Assembly: GCF_029218125.1 (NCBI RefSeq)
Contig: NZ_JARFXX010000003.1
Coordinates: 124,001 to 188,000 of the forward strand
From: Oscillibacter faecalis_A
GTDB lineage: Bacteria; Bacillota; Clostridia; Oscillospirales; Oscillospiraceae
Reading direction: 5' to 3'
Length of the DNA stretch: 64,000 nucleotides
Shown one piece after another: positions 1 to 8,405 of the stretch (the stretch's first letter is position 1; each line of letters begins with the position of its first letter). The notes below the pieces were generated by a model that searched no databases, had not been told where the DNA came from, and saw only the letters and a list, made by a program, of their open reading frames with translations. The position numbers and the translations under genes are program-made.

Positions 1-179
1 CATGTGCCCAGCGTCAGCACCGGGAACACCTCGGAAAAAGCGTAGGGAACGCTGGAAATGGCGGAGATTCCCGCCCCAGAGTACAGCATCAGCACAACGC
101 CAAAGCTGTTGACAAGCACCGCTACCACCAGTGCCAGTTCTCCTCGAAATGTCTTTTTTGCTGCTGTTTTCGTATCCAC
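1..179 (-). CDS. YczE/YitT-like membrane protein (DUF6198 type), 3' end outside window
   Basis: The first 59 codons of a minus-strand gene running off the left edge. It starts at a GTG preceded by an AAAGGAAG ribosome binding site about 9 bases upstream. The translation has a short basic N-terminus, then a hydrophobic helix (ELALVVAVLVNSFGVVLML) and the sequence SGAGISAISSVPYAFS, which resembles the first helix and loop of YczE/DUF6198 integral membrane proteins. The family is of unknown function and sometimes listed as transporter-like. The call rests on a short fragment, but reading frame and start agree. Confidence 0.6.
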   Translation of the reverse strand, partial: MDTKTAAKKTFRGELALVVAVLVNSFGVVLMLYSGAGISAISSVPYAFSEVFPVLTLGT

Positions 180-556
180 AAATATATGCTTCCTTTCTTT
201 TCTGTGGAATCTGTGTGCGATTCTGTTGTCGAAATTTTGCGGCAGCAGTTACAGAGATCAACCGCTTTGCGGTTGGTTCAATAAGCATCATTATAATCGC
301 TCAAAATCCTATGTGAAAGGCCAAATTTATATTTTGGCACAATGCAGCAATCCATAGCCCCAGCGCCAAAGGCATTCAGGAAAAATCCTCAAAGAGAATC
401 ATGCAGAGCATTTGATGCAAGCTATCAACGCAGTTATCTGCATTGCATAGAATAAATAGGTAATCAATATGTGCTCCTATATCCTTGCACATTGCACACA
501 GGTGAAATAATTTTTAATTTTCAATCTAAAAATCTACCATGTCGCATCTATCAAGT
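180..556. other. Intergenic region without a recognisable gene
   Basis: About 375 bases between the partial membrane-protein gene and a terminator hairpin. The open frames on the plus strand here have no ribosome binding site and no protein-like composition. It probably holds the minus-strand promoter of the membrane protein gene; I see no convincing -35/-10 pair. Confidence 0.4.
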
Positions 557-592
557 CAAAGAGGTATGTGCCTAAGACACATACCTCTTTTT
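557..592. terminator. Intrinsic terminator hairpin
   Basis: A near-perfect stem (AAAGAGGTATGTG / CACATACCTCTTT) with a short loop, lying downstream of the minus-strand MetE-like gene. The T run is longer on the plus side, so it may work in both directions. Confidence 0.65.
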
Positions 593-708
593 CAGCAGCC
601 TTTGTCTGTCAACTGCCCCATTATTTGTTTTTCAAAATCCGTTTTGTGGTCAACTGCTCACAGCCGGACCTTTTGTTATGCAATGCTGCTGGAAACATGG
701 ATGGCAAA

Positions 709-1824
709 TCAGCCCCAGACCTCTTCGGCGATTTCCTTTACCAACGCCAGCTTAGCCCACTGCTGTGCCTCTGTCAGTTTGTTGCCAATCTCGCAGGAGG
801 CAAAACCGCACTGAGGACTCAGGCACAGACGATCCAGAGGAATGTACTTGGTCGCCTCATGGATACGGGCAATCACCGCAGCCTTGTCCTCCAGTTCGGG
901 GCGCTTGGTGGTAATGAGGCCCAGCACCACCTTCTTCTCACCGCTGACAGCAGCCAAAGGCTCAAAGCCTCCGCTGCGAGCGTCATCAAATTCCAGATAG
1001 TAGGCGTTCACGTTCTCACGAGCCAGAAGGGTCTTAGCCACGCTGTCATAAGCGCCAGAGCTGGCATAGGTGGAATGGAAATTGCCCCGGCAGACATGAG
1101 TGTTGAGCACCATATCCTCCGGCTTACCCTCAATAGCCAGATTGTTAGCGGTAAGCATTTGTTCCTTGATTGCTTCCAGCCCCTTTTCATCCGTATCAAA
1201 AATCATGCAAGCCTTGGGGGCCACCAGCATTCCCCAACTGCAATCATCGAATTGCAGGTTACGGCAGCCAGCAGCGTAAACATCAGCGATGACCTTACGA
1301 TAGCCCGCTGCCAAATCCTCTACCAGCTTTTCGGTATTGGGATAGTATTTGCTGGTATTTTCCATTGCAAAGGGCATGACCATCTGCTCCAGAAACTGAG
1401 CGGGTGCAGGGATCGTCAGCTTGGCCACAGTGTTCTCGTCTTCCAGCGCCTTGACAAACCGGAAATGCTCCACAAAGGGATGGCTGTCTACGCCGACTTC
1501 TCCGGTGAGGTAAGTATCATCAAGCATCGCGTTTTCACCATGGAACGGCAGGCCCTTCTCCGTGCGGCTGTGGCCTACACCATGGAAACCCCACATGAAA
1601 TCGAGGTGCCATGTAGCGCGGCGGAACTCGCCATCGGTGATTACATGGTATCCGGCTCCCTGCTGCTTAGCGACCAGTTCTCGGATTGCCTGATCCTCCA
1701 CCGCCTTCAGCTCATCGGCTCCAATCTTGCCGCCTTGAAAATCCGCCCGAGCCTGCTTCAACTCGGCAGGGCGAAGAAAGCTGCCAACATAGTCATAGCG
1801 AAAAGGGGTATTAGTTTTGCTCAT
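709..1824 (-). CDS. MetE C-terminal-domain-like methyltransferase (YxjG/YxjH type)
   Basis: A 371-residue protein resembling only the C-terminal, zinc-binding catalytic half of cobalamin-independent methionine synthase, as in Bacillus YxjG/YxjH. Family members move a methyl group to a thiol such as homocysteine. Visible features are the N-terminal YVGSFLRP, ITDGEFRR, the metal-binding region THVCRGN (His and Cys), YYLEFDDARSG and the C-terminal LCLSPQCGFASC, which supplies the last Cys ligand. I chose the ATG at 1824 because AAGGAG lies 9 bases upstream; a longer in-frame ATG at 1845 overlaps that site. A promoter lies at 1861-1889. The methyl donor cannot be told from sequence. Confidence 0.85.
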   Translation of the reverse strand: MSKTNTPFRYDYVGSFLRPAELKQARADFQGGKIGADELKAVEDQAIRELVAKQQGAGYHVITDGEFRRATWHLDFMWGFHGVGHSRTEKGLPFHGENAMLDDTYLTGEVGVDSHPFVEHFRFVKALEDENTVAKLTIPAPAQFLEQMVMPFAMENTSKYYPNTEKLVEDLAAGYRKVIADVYAAGCRNLQFDDCSWGMLVAPKACMIFDTDEKGLEAIKEQMLTANNLAIEGKPEDMVLNTHVCRGNFHSTYASSGAYDSVAKTLLARENVNAYYLEFDDARSGGFEPLAAVSGEKKVVLGLITTKRPELEDKAAVIARIHEATKYIPLDRLCLSPQCGFASCEIGNKLTEAQQWAKLALVKEIAEEVWG

Positions 1825-1860
1825 AGTGAAATGCTCCTTCCACACTTAAAAGATATGCTG

Positions 1861-1889
1861 ATTAAATGGCTCAAGCTATGATAAGTCAA
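1861..1889 (-). promoter_or_regulatory. Sigma-A-type promoter of the MetE-like gene
   Basis: On the minus strand TTGACT (1884-1889) and TTTAAT (1861-1866) are separated by exactly 17 bases, about 40 bases upstream of the chosen start codon. Confidence 0.5.
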
Positions 1890-2004
1890 GGCTTCTTTCT
1901 GGCGCCGCTAATATCTATCGCCCTCATGATAGAAAAAGCAATGCCGTGTTCTACCCATTAGTATCCCTCTGTCAAATTAGTTGAATGACCATTTTTTAAT
2001 AGTG

Positions 2005-2040
2005 AAAAGGACTTGATGGCATTTCCATCAAGTCCTTTCT
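2005..2040. terminator. Hairpin, probable intrinsic terminator
   Basis: Stem AAAGGACTTGATGG / CCATCAAGTCCTTT with a 5-base loop, between the XRE regulator gene and the promoter of the MetE-like gene. It most likely ends the minus-strand transcript of the XRE gene. The roughly 230 bases between it and that gene (2041-2271) show no gene I can support. Confidence 0.55.
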
Positions 2041-2271
2041 GGCTATCTTGTTCAAATTTCGACACGATTTTCTAAAAATTCCGAGTTTTTTTGCAAAGTG
2101 ACATTGAGTGTCCACATGACTTGCTATACTGAAGCTAACCTCCAAGAAACTTCGGCCCCATGCCTACGCGCGATTGCGCGGGGAAAAATACCGGGTAAAT
2201 TCTCCGCCCGGGCCGCTCCCGAAAAGGCGATTGTGGACGCTGTATCTTCGCATGGGTGCCGGAGCGGAGGA

Positions 2272-2505
2272 TCAATCATCAAACATGAGAAACTTATAGG
2301 CAGGAACATCCAGTACGGACGAAATCGCAAAGAGCGTATCCAGGGAAACAGCTTTCTTGATGTTGGGCGCTTCTACATGGCCGATAAATGCCGGGGTACG
2401 GTCGATCCGCTCTGCAAGTTCTTCCTGTGTCAAACCACGCAGCTTTCGATAATATGCAATTTTAAGACCCACTTGCAGATATTCCATCTCGAATTTGCTA
2501 TTCAT
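2272..2505 (-). CDS. Small XRE-family helix-turn-helix regulator
   Basis: A 77-residue protein that is nearly all one Cro/C1-type helix-turn-helix domain: KIAYYRKLRGLTQEELAERI, then TPAFIGHVEAPNIKKAVSLDTLFAIS. It has no effector domain. It is transcribed divergently from the WYL regulator at 2622, leaving a 116-base AT-rich shared promoter region. Such regulators often control neighbouring mobile or defence genes. Its target is not visible; the position suggests control of itself and the cassette to the right. Confidence 0.8.
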   Translation of the reverse strand: MNSKFEMEYLQVGLKIAYYRKLRGLTQEELAERIDRTPAFIGHVEAPNIKKAVSLDTLFAISSVLDVPAYKFLMFDD

Positions 2506-2621
2506 ACCGTCACCTCGGTAATATGGTAATCGATGGCGACAGCAGTTGACATGATTTTACAATCATATTATTATATTTAACAGATATAAAAAACTAAGTA
2601 AAAGTGCAATGGGGAGGGTGA

Positions 2622-3560
2622 ATGACCTTGGAACAGCAGTCTGCCGAGGCAAAGTCGGCCCTCTTATTAGACCTCTATGCGAGGTTCATATCCGGACAGA
2701 CGCTGAACAAGCAAGGCCTTGCCAGCGAGTACGGCGTCACAACACGGAGTATCCAACGGGATATGGAGTCTCTGCGGTGCTTCCTGATGGAAAAAGGGTT
2801 GTCGCAGGAGATTATCTATGACCGTAGACACGGCGGCTATCGGATGGTGAGCAGCGTTCCATCCGGCTTAACGAACAGCGAGATTTTGGCTGTCTGCAAA
2901 ATTCTGTTGGAAAGCCGCTCCATGCGGCGGGATGAAATGCTGCCGATTCTGGACAAGCTGGTAGACTGTGCCGTTCCTCCGGAGCAGCGTCAGGCGGTAA
3001 AGCTGCTGATAGGTAATGAAAAGCTGCACTATATTGAACCACATCACGGCAAAAGTATTTTGAACGGTTTATGGGAGATCGGACAGGCTGTGAAAGAACA
3101 GCGGGTCATGGAGATTGAGTACGAGCGCATGAAAGCACCGAAACTGGTGACTCGGAGAGTACAGCCGGTCGGAATCATGTTTTCTGAGTATTACTTCTAT
3201 CTGACTGCTTTCCTTGAAAACAAAGATAATTTTGAAAATCCGGATGACCTTTTTCCTACGATTTATCGAATCGACCGCATCCGCAGTTTTAAGGTCTTGG
3301 ACGAGCATTTTCATGTCCCTTATGCCGGACGGTTTGAGGAGGGCGAGTTCCGTAAACGGGTACAGTTCATGTACGGCGGCAAGCTGGAGCGGATCAAGTT
3401 CCGTTACACTGGACCGTCTCTGGAAGCGGTACTTGACCGCCTCCCTACCGCTAAGGTCATCAGCGAAGATGCAGATGGCTGGACGATCTCAGCGGAGGTG
3501 TTCGGCAAGGGCGTTGAAATGTGGTTGCGGAGTCAGGGGGCGTATATAATCACCGTCTGA
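2622..3560 (+). CDS. WYL-domain transcriptional regulator (DeoR-type HTH)
   Basis: A 312-residue protein with an N-terminal HTH_11-type winged helix (about residues 15-60, ending in the recognition region VTTRSIQRDMESLR), a central WYL domain (about 140-215, EQRVMEIEYERM...VQPVGIMFSEYYFYL) and a C-terminal WCX-like segment. The C-terminus stops soon after WLRSQG, roughly 20 residues sooner than I would expect for this family, so it may be slightly truncated. The start ATG follows GGGAGGG. WYL regulators of the CapW/BrxR type repress defence operons, and this gene lies 104 bases upstream of the GTPase-HerA cassette on the same strand, so it is its most likely regulator. Confidence 0.85.
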   Translation: MTLEQQSAEAKSALLLDLYARFISGQTLNKQGLASEYGVTTRSIQRDMESLRCFLMEKGLSQEIIYDRRHGGYRMVSSVPSGLTNSEILAVCKILLESRSMRRDEMLPILDKLVDCAVPPEQRQAVKLLIGNEKLHYIEPHHGKSILNGLWEIGQAVKEQRVMEIEYERMKAPKLVTRRVQPVGIMFSEYYFYLTAFLENKDNFENPDDLFPTIYRIDRIRSFKVLDEHFHVPYAGRFEEGEFRKRVQFMYGGKLERIKFRYTGPSLEAVLDRLPTAKVISEDADGWTISAEVFGKGVEMWLRSQGAYIITV

Positions 3561-3663
3561 TGTATAACACCCGATGGCTGGGTTTGCTTATTATGGTTCG
3601 CTTCTCAGAAAATCCCTAAACGAATCAGACAAAAAGATTGTAATTACCACGAGGTGACACACT

Positions 3664-4995
3664 TTGAATTCAATCATGTTAGAGACGTCACAAATGCTTG
3701 AAAATCATCCTCTCTTAATTGAAAAAGAGAGTTACAAGGTCAAATACCTTAATGTTCTGGAATACTTCTCCCAGAAATATTCCGCCAATGACCCTTGGGC
3801 TAATCAAACCTTGCAGCTATATATCAAGAAGTTTCTTGGTACTAAGAACAGCTACAAATATGATAACTTCGATCTACAGCGCAATACAAAACCTGTATTA
3901 GCCACGAAGTTTCGCCCGTTTAAGTTCTTTTCCTATCGCTACTGCCTGATTATTGATTGTATTTTCATCTGTGCATACGGAGATAAGGAAAAAAGTGAAA
4001 AGATTTTTTCCGAATTATCTGCCGTTTATCACAAGCGGTATCAAAAGAAACTCCGTCAAGTTTTCGATTCTCTGTATGATCCCACTATTTCTACTGAAGG
4101 AATTGAACAGATACAGTATTTGAAATCCTGTTGGGATATGAATAGAAAGTTCATTACCAATGAACCGATAAAAGTTATTATCACAGCAAACATGAGTGCC
4201 GGTAAGTCCACGCTTCTTAACGCACTCGTTGGGAAAAAGGTAAACAAGACCCAAAACGACGCCTGCACTGCCAAAATACATAAGATTGTCAACAAGCCTT
4301 TTGAAGACAACTTATGTTATGAATTGGACTATCTTTTAGACTTGGATGCTGACTACCATACCCTAATGGATGATAATATCAACAATCAGACTTCTGAAAT
4401 CACGGTAGGCACTTACTTCCGAACAATAAAAACATCTTCAAAGCGAATATGGCTTATTGATACTCCGGGTGTGAATTCTTCTCAGAACATTGAACACCAA
4501 CAGCTGACCGATAGAATTATCTGTGACACCAACGGCGACTTACTAATTTATTTATTAAACGGCGAAAATATCGGCACCGATGATGATCGCAAGCATTTGC
4601 TGTTCGTCTCAGAAAAGTATCACGGCAATATTCTGTTTGTTGTGAATAAGTTGGACCGTTTCAGGAAAAATGAAGATTCTATTGAAGGGACTCTAAAGGC
4701 AGTCGTCGAAGACTTGAAGATCATTGGCTTTGAAAATCCGTATGTTGTGCCCGTGTCTTCTTACGCCGCATATCTTGCCAAGATGAACATCTTTTCTGAG
4801 CCGCTTGACGCAGATGAACAGGATGAACTTGAGCGGATGTCCAGAAAAATGAAAAAGCCTGAATACCAACTCGACAAATATTATCCCGAAAAAATAAAAG
4901 CCGCTGTGACCATCGAATCTGATGAGGAAAGCCATCAGCTCCTGCTCCATTCCGGTATTTTACATTTGGAAGAAATTATTAACAGTATGAGGTGA
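3664..4995 (+). CDS. Dynamin-like GTPase 1 of the putative conflict cassette
   Basis: A 443-residue protein with a dynamin-type GTPase domain after about 165 helical N-terminal residues. Motifs: G1 ANMSAGKST (about 174-182; the usual first Gly is Ala), G3 DTPG (from about 266) and G4 NKLD (from about 328). Little follows the GTPase domain, so the long stalk of classical dynamins is absent. The start is TTG at 3664 with GAGGTG 7 bases upstream; no ATG fits as well. It is the first gene of a tight same-strand run and is followed after 7 bases by a second, longer dynamin-like GTPase, so the two may form a heteromeric pair. Bacterial dynamin-like proteins act at membranes, some in phage defence. 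Confidence 0.8.
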   Translation: MNSIMLETSQMLENHPLLIEKESYKVKYLNVLEYFSQKYSANDPWANQTLQLYIKKFLGTKNSYKYDNFDLQRNTKPVLATKFRPFKFFSYRYCLIIDCIFICAYGDKEKSEKIFSELSAVYHKRYQKKLRQVFDSLYDPTISTEGIEQIQYLKSCWDMNRKFITNEPIKVIITANMSAGKSTLLNALVGKKVNKTQNDACTAKIHKIVNKPFEDNLCYELDYLLDLDADYHTLMDDNINNQTSEITVGTYFRTIKTSSKRIWLIDTPGVNSSQNIEHQQLTDRIICDTNGDLLIYLLNGENIGTDDDRKHLLFVSEKYHGNILFVVNKLDRFRKNEDSIEGTLKAVVEDLKIIGFENPYVVPVSSYAAYLAKMNIFSEPLDADEQDELERMSRKMKKPEYQLDKYYPEKIKAAVTIESDEESHQLLLHSGILHLEEIINSMR

Positions 4996-5002
4996 TTATA
5001 CA

Positions 5003-7300
5003 ATGAGAGAAATTTTTATCAAGTATAACCCATATCGTCTGGAAACCTCCATTACAATCGATGGTGCGGCACCAAAGCAGAACAGCCGCCTGAATTTTGG
5101 CGACCGCCGACTCCAAGAATGGATTGAGGAATTGCCTGATATTCTCTTTGAGGAATGCAGCAGTCGTGATTTTAAAATCAAATTTCACGGCACGATTCTT
5201 GACTATGAAGATGTTGAAGCAATGGCTCGTGAAGCAAAGAAAAAGGGCTTAAACATTGAACTGGAACACATCCCCGCCAAGGAAGTCTCTGATAAAGAAG
5301 CTGCCATCGATGATATCTTCGATAAAATTCAGGCTGGACCTTTTGATGAACTTAAACAACCCGATGTGGTCAAAGCATTTAATATGGCAAAGAGCAGCGA
5401 TTTTGAAGTGAATGTTGTTGCAACAATGAGTGCCGGCAAATCCACCTTAATCAACGCGCTTCTCCGCCAGAAACTTATGCCTGCAAAGCAGGAAGCCTGC
5501 ACTGCAACCATTACAGAAATCAAGGACAACGATGCTGACCATTTTATGGCTAAAGTCTATGACAGTAGCGGTAATCTGATCCAGACGCATCCGGAACTGA
5601 CCTTTGAAATCATGGATTCCTTGAATAGTAATCCTGAAGTCTCTAAAATCCATGTTGAAGGTAACATTCCATTTGTCACAGCTGAGGATGTCTCTCTTGT
5701 TCTTGTAGATACTCCCGGTCCGAACAATTCGAGAGACCCGGAACATAAAGCGGCAACTTACCGTATGCTCTCCGAATCCTCCAAAACTGTCGTTCTGTAT
5801 ATCTTGAATGCAACTCAGCTTGCTGTAAATGATGACTACAACCTGCTTAGTCATGTTGCTGACAGCATGAAGGTTGGCGGAAAGCAATCTCGTGATCGCT
5901 TTATCTTTGTAGTAAACAAGCTGGATGACTTCAAAAAGGGTGAAGACAGCATTGAGGCGGCTATCACAAAGGTTCGTGATTACCTGCGCGATAACGGCAT
6001 TGAAAATGCAAACATTTATCCCGCTTCTGCTCTCACCGCACTCAACATCAGGACCATTTTAGCTGAAAGCGACGATGATGACGATGATGAGGTATATGAG
6101 GCTAAGGGTAAGGTCCGCAAGTTCAATCGAAATCCTGAGATGCATTTTGAAAAATTTTCACCGCTTACCCCTTCCGTGCGCGGTGAAATGGAGACCCGCC
6201 TTGCGAATGCAAGAAACAACCATGATATCAATGAAGAAGCTCTGATTCATTGCGGTATTGTTCCTATTGAAATGGCAATTAAGATGTATGTCCAGAAGTA
6301 CGCTAAAACCGCAAAAATCAAGAACATCGTTGATACTTTCTCTAAGCGTCTCGAAAGCGCCAAATCTTTTGAAACCACGAAGCAGGAAATTGTTGCAAAC
6401 CAGGACAAACAGCAGGAAATTCTCGCCAATATCGAAATCATCAAGAAGAAACTTGCCAGCGGCGAAGATGCGAAGCGTTTTAAGAGCAGAATCGAGCAAA
6501 TCAACTATGACAGCGAAATTTGTAAGAGAGCAGATAATGTAATCGTGTTTGCCCAGAAAAAAATAACTAAGCAACTTACTTCCAGTGATGTCAAAATGAG
6601 CAAGCGCGAAGCTGAAGAAATGTGCAGACAGTTCGCAAGATTTGCAGATAACCTTCAGGCAGAGATCAAAGTCAAACTTGAAGAACTAATTGGGAACTAT
6701 ATTTACAAGAGTGCGGCGGACCTTCTTGAAGAATATAGGAAGAAACTCTCCGAACTGGCTCAGGATGTAAATGTTGGTAATATTTCCATCGATCCATTTG
6801 AATTGATGGCTGGTGACATTTCCGGTTTGTCCAATGTCGAGGTTCTCTTGAGTGATGCTGAAACAACGGAAAAGAATTGGGAAGTTGTTGGAAATCACAG
6901 GGAATATAAGGAAATCTTCGGCTTCAGACGTTGGGTCAACAAAAAATTTGGCACAAATTTCAATGTGGATTACGATATCGTTGACGATTACGATTGGGTC
7001 GAACACACCTACATCGATGGTGAAAAACTCGCCCAACGCTTCTTTGCTCCAATTCAGGAACAGCTCTATGAAAACAGTAATAACGCAGTTGCATATGCAA
7101 AAGAGCAAACTAAGAGAATCAAGAATGAATTTTCAAAGAAGTTTGACGAACTTGACAATGTGCTGGAGTGCAAATTAAAAGAACTGGAAGATTGCGCTAA
7201 CGATCAAAAGGATGTTGAGCGCAGAATCCGCGAATCCCAGTCTAAGCTGAAATGGCTTGAAGAAATCCAGAGCAAGACAAAATCGATTCTGGATATTTAA
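5003..7300 (+). CDS. Dynamin-like GTPase 2 with long coiled-coil stalk
   Basis: A 765-residue protein. The GTPase domain carries ATMSAGKST (G1, about 140-148, again Ala for the first Gly), CTAT (G2-like), DTPG (from about 236) and NKLD (from about 305). An acidic run of Asp residues near 358-364 precedes a long, charged, helical C-terminal half (about 430-765) rich in Lys/Glu heptads, as expected for a dynamin stalk or coiled coil. No transmembrane helix is evident. RBS AGGTG lies upstream of the ATG. It is 7 bases behind GTPase 1 and 12 bases ahead of the next gene, which indicates co-transcription. Low GC compared with the right half of the window suggests acquisition. Confidence 0.82.
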   Translation: MREIFIKYNPYRLETSITIDGAAPKQNSRLNFGDRRLQEWIEELPDILFEECSSRDFKIKFHGTILDYEDVEAMAREAKKKGLNIELEHIPAKEVSDKEAAIDDIFDKIQAGPFDELKQPDVVKAFNMAKSSDFEVNVVATMSAGKSTLINALLRQKLMPAKQEACTATITEIKDNDADHFMAKVYDSSGNLIQTHPELTFEIMDSLNSNPEVSKIHVEGNIPFVTAEDVSLVLVDTPGPNNSRDPEHKAATYRMLSESSKTVVLYILNATQLAVNDDYNLLSHVADSMKVGGKQSRDRFIFVVNKLDDFKKGEDSIEAAITKVRDYLRDNGIENANIYPASALTALNIRTILAESDDDDDDEVYEAKGKVRKFNRNPEMHFEKFSPLTPSVRGEMETRLANARNNHDINEEALIHCGIVPIEMAIKMYVQKYAKTAKIKNIVDTFSKRLESAKSFETTKQEIVANQDKQQEILANIEIIKKKLASGEDAKRFKSRIEQINYDSEICKRADNVIVFAQKKITKQLTSSDVKMSKREAEEMCRQFARFADNLQAEIKVKLEELIGNYIYKSAADLLEEYRKKLSELAQDVNVGNISIDPFELMAGDISGLSNVEVLLSDAETTEKNWEVVGNHREYKEIFGFRRWVNKKFGTNFNVDYDIVDDYDWVEHTYIDGEKLAQRFFAPIQEQLYENSNNAVAYAKEQTKRIKNEFSKKFDELDNVLECKLKELEDCANDQKDVERRIRESQSKLKWLEEIQSKTKSILDI

Positions 7301-7312
7301 TGAGGTTATCAT

Positions 7313-7915
7313 ATGGTATCACAAGAATTCAAAGCATCCGTAGCAGATAAAAATCTGCTACGGACAAGGATTATGCTCAAGGATTCCTTTGTGGTCGATC
7401 CGACCCTCGCCCAGTTCGATGAAATGCTTTCTTACGCAAGCGGTCATCTCCCGGATCTATTTACCCAGTTTGATGGCGAATATCTTGAAAATGACATATC
7501 CAAGTGGAATCGAGATGTAATGAATGAAGAATTAGTACGGTTGGTCACTAATTTTTCTAAGACACGGATCGATCACTTGAAAAAAGTTGTCTCCAAAGTT
7601 CTGGAAACTGAAGCGGCAAAAATACGGAAAAAGAGGACAGAGCAATCTACCCGTCCGCTGTCTTCATCACGATCCGCCTCGCCATCGATTAACAGAGGAG
7701 TATCTCCTCAAGCCAAAGAAGCGCGTCAAAAGGCATTGAGGGTACTCCAAAATGAAGGTGGTATAATTCAGGATATTATGGTCGAGGTCAGTTCACGACG
7801 CACTTGGAAAGCAACTAATGTTGACGATATGGAACGTGCTGCAAGAGAAATTCTTAAAGCGGCAAAAGTTTATAAGGATAATAGACAGGAGGCTCGTCAT
7901 GGCTATAACGAATGA
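7313..7915 (+). CDS. Unknown protein A of the cassette (paralogue of the next gene)
   Basis: A 200-residue protein I do not recognise. Residues about 18-98 form a domain shared with the next gene: RIMLKDS, VDPT.AQFDEM, DGE, a W-N pair, then FSK.RID.LKK. A Ser/Thr/Arg-rich linker follows (about 108-135), then a small helical C-terminal region ending in a charged tail. There is no signal peptide or membrane helix. The ATG follows TGAGG. It sits between GTPase 2 and its own paralogue, so it is probably a structural or adaptor subunit of the same complex. Confidence 0.6.
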   Translation: MVSQEFKASVADKNLLRTRIMLKDSFVVDPTLAQFDEMLSYASGHLPDLFTQFDGEYLENDISKWNRDVMNEELVRLVTNFSKTRIDHLKKVVSKVLETEAAKIRKKRTEQSTRPLSSSRSASPSINRGVSPQAKEARQKALRVLQNEGGIIQDIMVEVSSRRTWKATNVDDMERAAREILKAAKVYKDNRQEARHGYNE

Positions 7916-8405
7916 ATTTATGGAAGCGGTCCAATCCGGTAAAATGATGCGTGTCCGCATCATGCTGAAGGATAGTCTGTTAGTAGACCCTACCGCGGCA
8001 CAGTTCGATGAAATGGAACGCTACGCCACCGAAAAGATGGGAAACATCTATACAGACCACGATGGAGAAGTTCTAAACTTTGATGTTTCTTCTTGGAATG
8101 AAGATTATCTCAATCAGCAAATGGTCACTGTTGTAAATTGCTTTTCTAAAGAACGAATCGACTTGCTGAAGAGTATGGTACGTTTTCTTTACAAAGAAAA
8201 GGCAAATAAAATTCGTACTGAGACAAATCATACTCCATATCAAAGCCACATCACTCAGAAGCAGATCGGAGTGGGCGTCACCGCCGTGGGCGCCGTATCA
8301 GCAGTTGCAGGTATCTGCACTTCTCATGCCGTTTTGACTATTGGTGGTGTTATTGTTGCAGCCGCCGGTATCGCGCTGATTGTCAGCGATAAGGGGGATG
8401 CATAA
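7899..8405 (+). CDS. Unknown protein B of the cassette, with hydrophobic C-terminal tail
   Basis: A 168-residue protein whose first ~95 residues match protein A (RIMLKDS, VDPTAAQFDEM, DGE, SWNED, FSKERIDLLKS). In place of A's helical tail it ends in two hydrophobic stretches (VGVTAVGAVSAVAGI and LTIGGVIVAAAGIALIV), which look like membrane-inserting helices. The start at 7899 was chosen for the AGGAGG 6 bases upstream; it overlaps the end of protein A by 17 bases. Its stop overlaps the start of the HerA gene (TAATG), suggesting translational coupling. Function unknown; the tail suggests a membrane anchor for the system. Confidence 0.6.
   Translation: MAITNEFMEAVQSGKMMRVRIMLKDSLLVDPTAAQFDEMERYATEKMGNIYTDHDGEVLNFDVSSWNEDYLNQQMVTVVNCFSKERIDLLKSMVRFLYKEKANKIRTETNHTPYQSHITQKQIGVGVTAVGAVSAVAGICTSHAVLTIGGVIVAAAGIALIVSDKGDA

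Noticed and set aside
568..1881. A 437-codon plus-strand frame
   Set aside because: It is antisense to the MetE-like gene, has no RBS and no recognisable domain; the minus strand carries clear family motifs.
2098..2529. Open frames overlapping the XRE gene and its downstream region
   Set aside because: Composition is not protein-like and the 77-residue HTH on the minus strand explains the region.
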